Shown here in pieces: positions 36,523 through 47,593 of a stretch of 64,000 bases of DNA. The notes below the pieces were generated by a model. The model made no database searches and was not told where the DNA came from. It worked only from the letters and a program-made list of their open reading frames with translations. The position numbers and the translations under genes are program-made. This DNA is from Entonaema liquescens (Eukaryota; Ascomycota; Sordariomycetes; Xylariales; Xylariaceae): positions 1,426,001 through 1,490,000 of the forward strand of contig CADCSX010000025.1 in assembly GCA_902805475.1 (NCBI GenBank), given 5' to 3'. The number at the start of each line of letters is the position of its first letter. The first letter of the stretch is position 1.

Positions 36523-36789
36523 TCACCTATGAATTGCCAAATGATTCATAGGGCTTCCTTCCTCAGAGATCCTCGAGAGCCTAAAGGATCGGTTTGCTTC
36601 AAGCTCGTACGAAGGCACCTCGGAAGGGAGGGGTATGCTTTCGACGGTCGCTGTAGCAGTGCTGGGAGCTGGTGCGCCAGAATGAGAGTTGCTCACGTGC
36701 CGAAAGGGACAGTACCACATAGCTAGGATGATGGCGATCAGCACGATGGGGACGAGGATCACGGCAATGGTACTTGCTGTATCCAGCAT
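36523..36789 (-). CDS. Possible small single-pass membrane protein, 88 aa
   Basis: One exon from an ATG at 36789. Residues 6-25 form a strong hydrophobic helix (STIAVILVPIVLIAIILAMW), followed by WYCPFRH and a Ser/Pro/Thr/Ala-rich polar tail. The short N-terminus and basic residues after the helix suggest the tail is cytosolic. Codons end largely in C or G, unlike the AT-rich surroundings, which supports coding. Two other frames over the same bases are also open (36520-36726 plus, 36599-36823 minus), so it could be chance. I do not recognise a family. Confidence 0.45.
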   Translation of the reverse strand: MLDTASTIAVILVPIVLIAIILAMWYCPFRHVSNSHSGAPAPSTATATVESIPLPSEVPSYELEANRSFRLSRISEEGSPMNHLAIHR

Positions 36790-37504
36790 CCTGTCGATTG
36801 GTAAGGAGGGATGAGATGGGCATCGAGTGTTTTGACTAATTCGACCAAGGTAAAGGCTGGCCGAGAGTTCGAGGATATTCTCCTAGGGAATATCAAGGAG
36901 GTCTAGGTGGTTCCGTCATTGAGAAAAGCACAACAGAGAAAGAAACAGATGTGTTCGAACGACATGGTCGACCAACTTTTTGAATTTTCCTGGTTTCAGT
37001 AACAGGTGGTTGCATTTACACTCGGTACAACGTGACCACTTAATTTACATAGTATACAGCCATGTCGATTCCTGATATCAATCAGGTCCAAGCTCTGGTG
37101 TACTCTGCCAGAGGGTTTTCGTCTTGTTTCTGTCCGAATGTGCCATATCTATCATACACCCATCGGCGCCGGTAGACGACGGATGCGCTTCGTCACGATG
37201 AAACAAGGCCAAGCAACTCGGATCGAGGAGGTGAAGGAGATATTGTCGCATTCGGATCTTTAGCCTACCTTAATATACCCGGTCAGGTAGCATGCTTTGA
37301 ATCATCCGGGGTCATCTTGCATTACCGATAGCTAGATGGGTAGTAAGAATGGGCAAATTGACACGAGCATGATGCTATCGCTAGATGGTACAGTAGTAAG
37401 TGGAATGCTGGGTAATATACACATATACACATATACACCAATGCACAGCTGCTCGACGCTCAAAATATACACTTCACCAGTTATAGATGATTTCGGCATA
37501 TGCG
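36790..37504. other. Intergenic
   Basis: Upstream region of the small membrane protein and 3' flank of AIM18. Contains an ATATACAC microsatellite at about 37417-37437. No gene seen. Confidence 0.5.
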
Positions 37505-38644
37505 TCATACCACCTGTGTGGCGACCGTGCCCACAGGTCTCTCCACAAACTCCATGATACCTTCGACAATGTTCTTCCTTGCCGGTTCGGATGCAACTTT
37601 ACTGCCGGCTAGATAGTTAAGCCATAGTAATCGGGATACTCGTTCGTCGGAGACGCGTCCAATTGTGCCCATGCCAGCTTTGCCATCATCAAAAGTGATC
37701 GTCAAACGCCCAGCAGTGTCACGAACCAGCAACATCTCCCGTCCTTTTGGTACCTTGCCTCGGTTGAATAACCCTCGGAACTCCTTCATAGCCTCACCGA
37801 AACTTTCGTCACCAAAGTCGCGGCTATTACTCTGCGACCTTGCCGAGATGGCCCGCACAAACCCATCTCTTAAATGATGGAAGTCGGTATCTCGTACTGG
37901 CACGACCCTGAATAGTGAACGCGGTCGCACTTCCAGCAGTATATCGTTCCACAGCTTTTCTCCCCGCTCCGGATCTAACAGCGCCTTTCGTAATTCGTCC
38001 TTTTCATTCGGCACTAGTGTTGTTGCGATGGGATCTATCTCCTTGACCAAGCGTGACTGTAGCGCAGCGATGTCCTGCGTCGCGATGTAATATCCCACCA
38101 TATATACTTGGATGCCTAAGAAACTCACGGTCCTCACGCCCAGTCCGACTAAGGTATACTCTACCCCGTTAACCATCTCCTGTCCTTCTGCAGCACCAAG
38201 CGCGAGCTCGAGTAAACGTGGAAATGTAGGAACGGTGCTGTTACCCGTAGGCACAAGTTCCGTACCATCTCCATCATGGATAACCGTCTTGCGCTTCGAA
38301 CCAGCTTCCGTGCTGAAAGGGTCGAGTTTATCCGGTAACCCGCTGTCGAACTTTGTCGGTTTGCTAAGTCTTAGGTAGAGAAGATACGACGTGTAGAAGA
38401 TACCGACCAAACCCGAGACTGCGCCGCAGAGGAGAAAGGTTCGCCGTCGAACATAGTAGTCGTGGGTTTCTGTGCGCATGCGATTGACATTGAGGTTCTC
38501 GAAGGCTCGGTGAGTTGTCCGCTGAGGTCGTAGGAACGTGCGGCATTGTTGCGGGTTGAAACGCAAGCGGCTAGAATATAGGCATTGGCGCGAGAGGAGG
38601 GGTTTAAATATGAGACCGGTCTGTGAGGTGCATATCGGCTTCAT
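37505..38644 (-). CDS. AIM18: AIM18-like mitochondrial protein, chalcone isomerase fold
   Basis: Mitochondrial protein of the chalcone-isomerase-like family, 379 aa, no intron. The start is the first ATG of the frame, at 38644; the open frame extends 22 codons further upstream without an ATG. The N-terminal 70 residues are rich in Arg, Ser and Gln without acids, a typical mitochondrial presequence. A hydrophobic segment near residues 75-95 (FLLCGAVSGLVGIFYTSYLL) should anchor it in the inner membrane. The body has the CHI-like stretches VNGVEYTLVGLGVRTVSFLG, VYMVGYYIA, LFRVVPVRDTDFHHLRDGF and EFRGLF, ending WLNYLAGSKVASEPARKNIV. In yeast the protein affects mitochondrial inheritance but has no proven enzymatic activity. 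Intact. Confidence 0.93.
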   Translation of the reverse strand: MKPICTSQTGLIFKPLLSRQCLYSSRLRFNPQQCRTFLRPQRTTHRAFENLNVNRMRTETHDYYVRRRTFLLCGAVSGLVGIFYTSYLLYLRLSKPTKFDSGLPDKLDPFSTEAGSKRKTVIHDGDGTELVPTGNSTVPTFPRLLELALGAAEGQEMVNGVEYTLVGLGVRTVSFLGIQVYMVGYYIATQDIAALQSRLVKEIDPIATTLVPNEKDELRKALLDPERGEKLWNDILLEVRPRSLFRVVPVRDTDFHHLRDGFVRAISARSQSNSRDFGDESFGEAMKEFRGLFNRGKVPKGREMLLVRDTAGRLTITFDDGKAGMGTIGRVSDERVSRLLWLNYLAGSKVASEPARKNIVEGIMEFVERPVGTVATQVV

Positions 38645-39199
38645 CGTGGGCAAAGGGTTGTACAGTGAAGGAGAGATGTTGCTTTTCGCAAAAACCAATT
38701 GAAGCTTCAATTGAGGCCGGGAAGCTTCCCAATTTCTCTTCCGGCAACTTGGGTTACCTAGGTACGTGGAGGGACCTTAGGTACCTTTACCCACTAAGGT
38801 ACCTCGGGCTTTAGGTGTGGACGGGTACCTAATGTTGGGTACGTATTTGTAAGGCTACGTCATCGCTGGGGTTCTATAATTCGCGTTTACTGCATGTATC
38901 GCTTCATTGGCATATCTACACTAGGTAGGTACCCCCCTTTTCAGGTCACTTCTGAAAACACCAAGGACTCCTTAAACTTGCAAATACAAACAACTACAAG
39001 AAAAAGGAGAACGTTTTATCCCCCCATCCATAAAATGGCCCTATCTAGATAATCAACATAGGTTCCATGATACTTCGAGGGTCATGATTATTACAGATTT
39101 GTACCAGGTCTATTTATATTATTATTATTACTATGATGCTCTTGTCGTGCGAGTCATCCTTTAAACTTCGATATATCCACCTAATTAGGATCCTAGTAC
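38645..39199. other. Intergenic, AIM18 promoter side
   Basis: Contains several overlapping TACCTAGGTA-type palindromes (38750-38830). No gene seen. Confidence 0.5.
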
Positions 39200-40537
39200 T
39201 CAAACGGACTCTTTACTATCTCCGGATGTATGTACTGTGATATCATACTGGATAACTTTCCGAATGCCCCGAACCTCCTCCACATCGCTGTTGCGATCTA
39301 GCGATCCAGTCTCTTCCAGCATATATTCCTGGCTATTGCTGCCAACGGTCGGCTTACACCCTTGAACAGATGTTACGCGCGTGCTCAGCATTTCGCTATC
39401 ACCACGGGTTGGGGCCCAATGATTGCGGCTGGAACTGTTTGTTGGATGGTTCGGCTTATAACTAGTCGAAGTACGCTTCGAGCTCGACATAAATACCGAA
39501 GGGAACAGCCAGTTGAGTGGTCCCTTGCACATGGGAAGACATGCACAGATGATGGCCAGATTCTCTTCGATAACTGTCCAGGTCGAGGAGGCAACGTCAT
39601 AGGTAGGGTCGGTACTCGTAGACGAGAAGTCAATTGTCTGCATACGTAGGATGCTTGTTATGGTTACGCTGATAAATTGAGTCAGCTCACTAACAGCCCT
39701 CGTTTTTTTACTATATCTACACGGCTCCGGAGGGAAGAAGTATCGTTTAACTCACAAGATCCCCAAAGCGAATACGATCACAAGAGCCCATTTCTGCTTT
39801 GGCGGTAGATTGGACCGGAAAATGGGCTGCATGGGAAGCACAAGGATTATAATATCCGTGGCGATCGAGAAGCCCGCGTTCGAATACCAGTTCTTGGTGA
39901 TGCTGATGCATGTTCCAGGCACAGACTTATCCCAGGCTCGACTGACTGGAGTACATTGCCATATAGACGAAGCAGCGGTTGCCAGCATATAACTCAAAAT
40001 TAAGCCCAGCAAGACGTAACATGAGATCCTAAACCATCGCTGGAGGAAGATGCGGAGATATAATAAGAGGATGGATGCCTTAGTCAGGTTTAAGGTAAGT
40101 TTGTAGAATGCTTGTGCAATGTAGTAGAGCTTTTCGATGTTATTAGCTTGCTGTCTCGACTGGATGAACTGTTAACTCGCGCGTGTATAATACCTTTAGC
40201 GTCAGAATTTGCTCTTGAGCTGGGATATTATATATATGTTGCCCGAATCCGTGCTCGCAAGCAGCTATTAGAAGCCCTGAGACGGTTTGCGCGAAAGCCT
40301 TCAAGAACGCAAGAGTCAACTACCGCAGAGAATGCTCCGTTGGGCCTGGGTTTGCCATACCCAAGAGACCATGATCGTCCCATCATCCCATCCAATCCCG
40401 GAACCTGTTTTGAGCCGGGATAGCATTCGTATCGCTAGAAACACGGGGGTTATGGCGAAAAAAACAATGCAAGGAATTTCTATGTCAACAACATTACTCT
40501 CCGTGTGTGAAAGCATTCTGGTCATAATCATAGTCAT
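39200..40537 (-). CDS. PTH11/rhodopsin-like integral membrane protein
   Basis: Second seven-helix rhodopsin-domain protein of the window, 381 aa. Four exons: 40537-40361, 40298-40194, 40150-39756 and 39668-39200; introns 62, 43 and 87 nt, and the total is a multiple of three. Landmarks: IEIPCIVFFAITPVFLAIRM (TM1), the GSGIGWDDGTIMVSW loop, CEHGFGQHIYNIP, LTKASILLLYLRIF, the cysteine-bearing extracellular loop SSIWQCTPVSRAWDK, SIATDIIILVLPM and IEENLAIICACLPM, then a Ser/Thr-rich cytoplasmic tail of about 110 residues. The 43-nt intron is short but has consensus ends. Like other members it may sense surface or nutrient cues; the ligand is unknown. Confidence 0.87.
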
Positions 40538-41388
40538 AAATACGCATCAATCCATCAGGACTCTTCTGGGCTATACAATTCTCTGGTCTAGTTATATTAT
40601 AAACACGTTGAACACTTTTCCTCTGCTAGGTAATTTGTCATAATACGAACTTCCGAAAGGGGAAAATTTCTGTTGCAGTGTTAGGTGCTACTATTACTAC
40701 AACGTTCAATAGTGAAGATATCGGTTTCTCGAATTGGAGATCGATATGACTGGGTGTGCCCTTAAAGTGCCAGTCTATGGTTGTATCGTCGTTTGATTCC
40801 GTCATTTTATTGGTCGATGCCGGTTTGCTTTGATATTACATTCAAGTTACTCAGCTGTGAATTCCCCGGTATTGAATCTGCCGAGTCCCTCTATTGAAGA
40901 CGACAAGCCACAAAATACTTTGTATTAATACTTTTATCTCCTACTCTATTGCCTGGTAGTCGTTTGCCGATGGAATTTGCTTTATAGCTAGAGCGCGTGC
41001 GAGCAATCAACTGCTTCGCGCCAAGAAGAGAAATAGAACGAAGCAACAAGGACGAAAACGTAGGGTTGTGCTGAGGCGTCACCGTACGCGTAATTCAACA
41101 TTACTATGATTATATATACCTTGGATATGCTTTGTAAACAAGCCCGAGTATTATATAGTGATTTCTATCCCAAAGCTTACACGATAATCTCGAACACGCC
41201 GATTTCGTGTGCTGGTCTCACACCGGTTGTCAACGTTTTACCCTTCCAGACTCCTCTCACAATCTCACCTCTAGCAGACTTCATAATGAATACAATCCAA
41301 TTTTCAAATTCATGAGACGAGAATTGATGCTACAGTTAATGTACGTGCTTCATTTCAATCTCCTTTTCCCAAATGATTTGAATTTAAA
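40538..41388. other. Intergenic, receptor to HET gene
   Basis: AT-rich. Short frames on both strands (40891-41425) have no recognisable content. Confidence 0.5.
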
Positions 41389-43119
41389 TCATATCAGGTT
41401 AAATACTTCGCACTGGTTCTGTTGAAAGAACCACTCCTCTCTCATATTGTCGCTGTAAATGTGGTCTGTTAACGTGCATGACGCAACAAAAGCATATCCA
41501 CTATCAACTGGGCGAAGAATTGAAGGATGATGAGCACCTTTCAACATACAGAGTATATCCCCCTTTTCTGTGACAGCGTCACGCCTATTACACACCCCAA
41601 AATTCCCGCTTTGAAACAAGACGTATATATTATCCAAGAATACAAGAAAGCGAACCGAAGCGTTGTCCATCACTAGGGAAAACTCAGTTAAATCAATATC
41701 TGGCGGTTCGACAATGATAGCTAGTAGTTTCTGATACAGTTCCTCCTCGTCGCGTTTTTTGTGCTTTGAAATACTATCAAACCATTTTTCTCGCACTATA
41801 TTGAGGGGCGTGTTCGTAATTTCCGCAGACGGCCTGATAATCGTTTCCTCGAAGTCGTTTACACGATCCCTAAGATATGAAAGGCATAGGCTGGTTTCAG
41901 ACATACGAGGTAAGTGGGCTTGAGCAATACTGATTCTAACACCTTCTACTTGTAATTCGTTTTTAGACTCTGAAAATTTTAGACTGGCCTTGACTTTTGG
42001 TGTGTTCCAAATCATGTCTGATCCCAAATACCGAAAATCGGGGACCCAGGATGGAACACCCACTAGTTCTCGAGATACTGTTTCTAATAATCTAAGATCT
42101 CCGGTATGCTCGAGGATATACACTATAAATTCATGGTAAACCGTCTCATAGGCTTTGCTGTAGTCCGGAATCAGCTGGCTAGGAAGAGGATGGTTATTGG
42201 TTTTCTCGATCAAGGCATAAACCTGACCGAGAAGGCCATATATCTGATCGTGTGGGAGTGTTGCTTTGGCCGCTCCATACGACAGGATTGCGTGAAGAAG
42301 GATCCCGGCGGTATCAAGGACTAGTCCAAGTTCCTTCTCCACCAATCGAGGATAGTGAAGAATTATCCGAGTATCGTTCATACCCCTGAGTCTAGGCATA
42401 TCAAAGAGTTCCCTTTGATCAGAGTAAGCACGGCATAGGTCGCACAGGTCATGCATAGGTATTTGGTATTTGCCGATCAGTATTGTAGGCCATTCAGTCG
42501 CCAGTGTGACCTCCTGCCTCACCCAGACCCTTGAGAACCATGGTAGGCTGGTTAGTTCTATCAATAAATCGTAAGGCTTCTGTGTCCAATTGTCTCCGGT
42601 AAACTTGTCGTCTCCATACTGCTTCAATTTCTCGGGATCAACCCCGATGTCACCGGTGGACTTGACAATGTCGGCTAGGTCTGGCAACAACTTAACGTCA
42701 TCTTCAGTCAGGCCCTCAGTTAATACGATTGAGGCGATAACCCGAGAAGCGAAACGGTAAATTTGTGCCATTCGTGGTATCTGGTTGGACTTCTCGACAT
42801 TGTCATTTTGGTTGATACAAATCGCATCTACCCAGAGGTAGGAATCTTTCGTGAACCATTCCAGCTGCAGTATATCCTGCAATGCTTTATACAAATTGGT
42901 CCCAACAGGAAGCGGGTGCCCGTTTATCTTTATCAATTCCTTAATGCTTTGGTCTCCCCAGACGTATGATAGGGCTGTATACTTCAGGTCCATGGAAAAC
43001 GGGACTATATGAAGGTGGCAACTGATAGACCCCTCATCGCGGGCTTCAGCGGTAAGCAGCCTGATATCTGAGTTGCCTAACGGCGTATATATCATGGTAG
43101 AATCTACCGGAACGGACAT
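41389..43119 (-). CDS. HET-domain (heterokaryon incompatibility) protein
   Basis: Single-exon protein of 576 aa with an N-terminal HET domain. The three conserved blocks are ALSYVWGD at residues 49-56, LWVDAICINQND at 95-106 and SRVWVRQEVTLA at 196-207. The C-terminal 350 residues carry no recognised repeat such as WD40, ankyrin or NACHT, so this is a stand-alone HET protein. HET domains trigger programmed cell death when incompatible hyphae fuse; many family members are cytosolic and have no tested function. No frame break and no intron. The family is expanded and variable in filamentous ascomycetes and often sits, as here, in accessory DNA. Confidence 0.93.
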   Translation of the reverse strand: MSVPVDSTMIYTPLGNSDIRLLTAEARDEGSISCHLHIVPFSMDLKYTALSYVWGDQSIKELIKINGHPLPVGTNLYKALQDILQLEWFTKDSYLWVDAICINQNDNVEKSNQIPRMAQIYRFASRVIASIVLTEGLTEDDVKLLPDLADIVKSTGDIGVDPEKLKQYGDDKFTGDNWTQKPYDLLIELTSLPWFSRVWVRQEVTLATEWPTILIGKYQIPMHDLCDLCRAYSDQRELFDMPRLRGMNDTRIILHYPRLVEKELGLVLDTAGILLHAILSYGAAKATLPHDQIYGLLGQVYALIEKTNNHPLPSQLIPDYSKAYETVYHEFIVYILEHTGDLRLLETVSRELVGVPSWVPDFRYLGSDMIWNTPKVKASLKFSESKNELQVEGVRISIAQAHLPRMSETSLCLSYLRDRVNDFEETIIRPSAEITNTPLNIVREKWFDSISKHKKRDEEELYQKLLAIIVEPPDIDLTEFSLVMDNASVRFLVFLDNIYVLFQSGNFGVCNRRDAVTEKGDILCMLKGAHHPSILRPVDSGYAFVASCTLTDHIYSDNMREEWFFQQNQCEVFNLI

Positions 43120-44485
43120 TATGTGAGCTTTGTTGTGATGAAGTAGTTAGTTGATACATTGAGTAAGAGCCGCATGATTGAAATGATGGCCATTGAACAG
43201 CCACGTCAGAAGGTTACACGGCGATGTGCGATCCAATGAGCGTACACCCGCGTAACTCAAGGCGAATCAATACTTAGGTCCTTGCTTTTGCCTTGGCGAT
43301 GGAGAGGAATACATTAGTATTTATGTGGTTTAGCGGTTATGAACTTATGACATTCTCCCTGGGCAATTTTGGTTTAATATGTAACTCGTTTGCCGCTTGG
43401 AGTATTTTAAATAGTTGGACTTCCAGCATTGATAAGTACTTCAAGAACGCGCGTAATTGCGAGAAAGGAGTCGTTGATTAAGGAGAGAACTTGCTCTAGA
43501 TGATACAATGGCCCCAACTTCACATTGCGAAGTCCCTAGACTCGGAGAATTTTATGCCGTGTAAACATCGTTTCCAGCATCATTTAGTTAGACTGGGATC
43601 TTCATATCTTGTTTAAATCTACACCCTACTTCCACCAAACTGTGATTTCCTAGGCCTTGGAGATCTAAGGTTACATCGGAGCAATAACGCAATGCGGAAG
43701 CTGACATCTCCACTAAGCGATATCTTCGCTGTAACTCTACTTGAGCCAAGACCAATATATGCCATTTATGGTCGATATTGGATACAGTAAGGTAACTAGT
43801 GGTAATGGAGACTAAAGTAATGCTCTTAGAATCGTGGATTAAAAGCTTTAATACTTTTCTAAGTATTACATCAAGAAACGTTTGTACAACATTGAATTGG
43901 TTTACTTATAATGCTTTGATGTTGTCAAGGGTTAAGGAAAACATGCTTTCATATGGATAGCCGCTTGATCCCATATGCTCCCATATGCTCCCTTACCTGG
44001 TAGACAGTTCTTATCTGTCCGGAATAGCAACAGGCTAGAACATGGAAAATGATACAATGCGGCACGCATTTGCGAAAAGGGACGATGCTCCGAATACGTG
44101 GCAATGCATTATACCGACTATAAGCTCATATTCCAACCATGCATTCTTCATGCTCTGAATACATGGGTAGATTAAGCTCGGTATAAACCTAGCATTCGGG
44201 TCTCCATAATGCTGATCTCACAATGAGGGGTTAAAATCATTACTTGCTATCGAAGTACAACACAGGGTATGGGAACGACGTGCTCAGCAAAGTGATCACT
44301 TTCAAATTTAACCAGCCGCCTCTTTTCATACCATCGATGCTAATAGCCGCGACACAGGCTACAAAGTAGGCTAATAGGAGCAGAAACTCAAGAACACAAG
44401 TATTAGTAGCTACTTCACCTAAAAGCGCTTAAGACCCAATGCACTGTTACTTAAGGCTAGATGAACTATAAGCTCCACCATCAAC
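43120..44485. other. Intergenic, divergent HET / hydrolase promoters
   Basis: 1.4 kb between the divergent HET gene and alpha/beta hydrolase. Contains a CATATGCTCC duplication at about 43972-43991. No gene seen. Confidence 0.5.
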
Positions 44486-45507
44486 ATGAGGACCATCAAT
44501 ATTATAGCAGTGGTTCTTTTTGGGTATATCGAATTGGTCCAACAGGCAGTTGCTCAGGATGCATGTTCAATAAGAGATGTGCCGTCCGACGGAGACCTCA
44601 ATGGCTCGAACTTTACGTATCCGTTCCCCCTAAAGACATATAGGTTTACATCGCAACTTCAAGAAGTTGAAATGGCATTCATGGATGTTTCTCCTACATC
44701 TGAACCGAACGGAAAGGTCGCTGTCTGCCTGCACGGAAAGAATTTCTGCGCACCTACTTGGGAGGCGACCGCTAGACAACTTTCTCAGGCAGGCTATAGG
44801 GTTATTTTACCAGATCAAGTTGGCTTCTGCAAGTCCTCCAAGCCGAAGTCGTATCAATATACGCTTCAACAGCTCTCATATAACACGAGAAATCTGTTGC
44901 AGGCGTTAGACGTTGAAAATGTGACTGTGATCGGCCACTCGTTAGGGGGCATGACATCCGTGCGCTTCGGTTTAATGTTCCCTGAAATCGTTGAGAAGCT
45001 TGTTTTGGTAAACCCTCTTGGACTAGAGGACTGGAAGGCCCTTGGTGTACCATATAAAGGTATCGACGAGCTGTATGCCATCGAGTCTTTAAGCAATTAC
45101 ACATCTATCCGAGCGTACGAGCAATCGACATACTATGTAGGGAAATGGAACGACTCATACGATGTATGGGTGAATATGCTGGTCAATATCTACAAGGGGA
45201 GCGAGGGTCAACATTCGCTTTTGATCAAGCGCTCGTTACGGATATGGCCTTGAGTGCCCCGGTAGTATATGAGTTCGGCTTGTTAAAACCGCGGACACTG
45301 TTACTTATAGGCGACAAAGACAACACAGCTTTGGGGAAGCAATGGAGCCCACCGGATGTGCAGGCTAAAATAGGCCACTATGATGTGTTAGGGAACCAAG
45401 CTGCTGCCGCCATACCGAATGCAGATCTGATAGAATTCGCTGATCTGGGGCATGCCCTCAAATTCAAGAACCAGACAGGTTTCATGAGGCATTGCTGGGG
45501 TGGCTAG
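44486..45507 (+). CDS. Secreted alpha/beta hydrolase, one frame break
   Basis: Esterase/epoxide-hydrolase-type alpha/beta hydrolase of about 340 aa with an N-terminal signal peptide (hydrophobic core VVLFGYIELVQQAVA, about residues 8-23) and several N-glycosylation sites, so probably secreted. Motifs: oxyanion loop CLHGKNFCAPTW, the nucleophile elbow GHSLGG, an acid in LLIGDKDNTALG and the catalytic His in DLGHALKF. The frame breaks at about 45210, where an A appears to be missing (GGTCA-ACATTC); the second part begins TFAFDQALVTDM in the expected place. With one base restored the length is a multiple of three. No intron. Substrate unknown; a 2OG oxygenase gene follows in the same direction. 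Confidence 0.85.
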
Positions 45508-46265
45508 TGGAATAAGGACTTGAGAATACTATGAATAGTTGTATATAGCACTTAGGTAGGTATATATATGAAGATTAGGGTCGAAACAAAGGCTAGGTAT
45601 CTAGATGTATATATTACGCCTTGGTGGTTGGTTTAGAGATAAGTTAAGGGACCGAGGTTTCTAAGTTTTTTTTTTTTTTATAACCTTTCTCCGTATTTCA
45701 TTCCAGGCAAAGGCTATATCCCGTTCAAGACATTGAGTTAGGAATAAATATCATTTACATTTCTGATTCTCCTTTTTCAATATATGCATGAAGCGGATGA
45801 GGCGCTATTGGTCCGACTCGATTCAAACTTATTTCAAATCTAAGCGAACATATTCAATTATAAGGTAGGCTTACGTGTACTTGAAGTGTCTCCTAAGTAT
45901 CCAAGTATATGCATGTCTCACTCGCCCAGGATCACGTGTCTCCCTTGCGTTAACTTCTCTTCGTGATACAAAGTACTCCTCACATGAGGCGAACAAAGAA
46001 AGTATATGTCACAAGTGAAAGACAGCTGTAAGTCTATCTCTATTTGGCTTCGTGACAGCGGGTGCTTCGGATTACGTTAGGTAACCAACTGAACCTTTAT
46101 ATGAACTAGGTACTCTTCTTCAAATAGACCATACAACAATTACCTCTCTGTATTAACTCAATATATAGCACTAAGATCGCAACAAGAAACGGATAATTGC
46201 TCATATTATTTCACTTTCTATAAATAATCTAAGTTTCCTACGATTTACACCCAAGTTTCCCGATC
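45508..46265. other. Intergenic
   Basis: AT-rich spacer between the hydrolase and the 2OG oxygenase. Contains a T run at about 45667-45679. No gene seen. Confidence 0.5.
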
Positions 46266-47472
46266 ATGGCGTCCGCGAAACTCTTCAAAGACATTCCCGA
46301 CTTCCCAAATGATATACCACTCGCCAATATGGAAACAATATCCCTGGCCAGTTTAAATACAGGTGATGAGACTACATCTAACAGACTCTTCACCGCATCT
46401 CAAGAGCTAGGTTTCTTCCTCCTTGATCTACGTGGAGATAGCCTAGGAGAGACAATAATTAAGGAGATTGATCAGCTATTCGATGTGGGTAGGAGCATTT
46501 TGATCTGCCCGAAGACGTGAAAATGCAATATCTACATGATATTCCTAAGAGTTTTCTCGGGTAAATTGGCTTTTATACGGTCTCCTGTCACTTTTTAACG
46601 TCTCCCAGTTTCAAACCGCGCGGCACTGCCAAAACCGAGACGGAGGAGCCCGATCGCTTCGAGTGGTTCAACATAGGACAAGACGGTCTGATGGGGAATG
46701 CTCCATTACAGCCACTCCCTGATCTTGTACAATCTCACTTACCTCTACTTGTATCATTTCTCAAACACGGACAAAGCGTTGTCGACACAATAGCGACTGT
46801 CCTTGCAACTCAGCTCGGCCTACCTCCTGATACGTTCACATCGCTACAGAATCCTGCCAAACTCTCAGGGACCGTATTTCGGGTTATCAAAGCTTTTGCA
46901 AGTTCAGAGACGGATGCTCTCCGCACCAGTATGATCCATCACACGGATTTTGGGACGATCACTTTACTAGCAAATGTGCTTGGTGGCTGTGCGTATTATG
47001 CATACTGCAATTCTCTTTATTCCCTTCTCCTGTTGATTGGGATAATCAAATTACGGTTACCCTTCAAGGTCTCTCATTTCATACTAGAAGCAGCGGCTGA
47101 CTTCTAATGAAAGTGCAAATTCTTGCTCCTGGTAAGGATCCGGCGGATGCAGAGGCTTGGCTATGGGCACGTCCGCAGCCAGGGTGCTTAATTGTGAACC
47201 TAGGCGACGCTATGGTCCAATGGACTGGTGGATTACTCCGCAGTAACGTGCATCGGATCAATTATGCACCTGGCTCGCAGCGCCTTGTCGATCGATATAG
47301 TCTAGCCATTCTCGTAAGACCGGAACGGGATGCTAGTATGAGAAGATTAGTTGGCGAAGGCGAGGACAGTGAGCTGACAGCCTGGGAATGGGAAGTCAAG
47401 AAAGCCATGGCATTGAAGAGGGGAGATAGTACCATGGAGAGTAAAGGGGGAAAACCGCTTGTAGCGGATTAA
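46266..47472 (+). CDS. 2-oxoglutarate/Fe(II) oxygenase, isopenicillin-N-synthase-like, one frame break
   Basis: Oxidative enzyme of the 2OG-Fe(II) dioxygenase family, about 344 aa. Exons 46266-46560, 46609-46988 and 47114-47472; introns 48 and 125 nt. The N-terminal DIOX_N-like part includes TASQELGFFLLDLRG and LPEDVKMQYLHD. The iron ligands are in HHTDFGTIT (HxD) and NVHRINY (distal His), with the 2OG-binding Arg-x-Ser in VDRYS. The frame breaks at 46492-46493, where GGG appears reduced to GG; the total then lacks exactly one base. Such enzymes hydroxylate, desaturate or cyclise secondary metabolites; the substrate here is unknown. Cytosolic. Confidence 0.86.
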
Positions 47473-47593
47473 GAGGTCTACTCAAAGCTATAGGTATCTT
47501 CGAATATCTTTGATACCCTCTGAAACACGTTGACTTAGTCGAGTTTTCTATACCACCCTCAAGTGTTTTATTCTTGCTGGGTAGTCATGGTAG

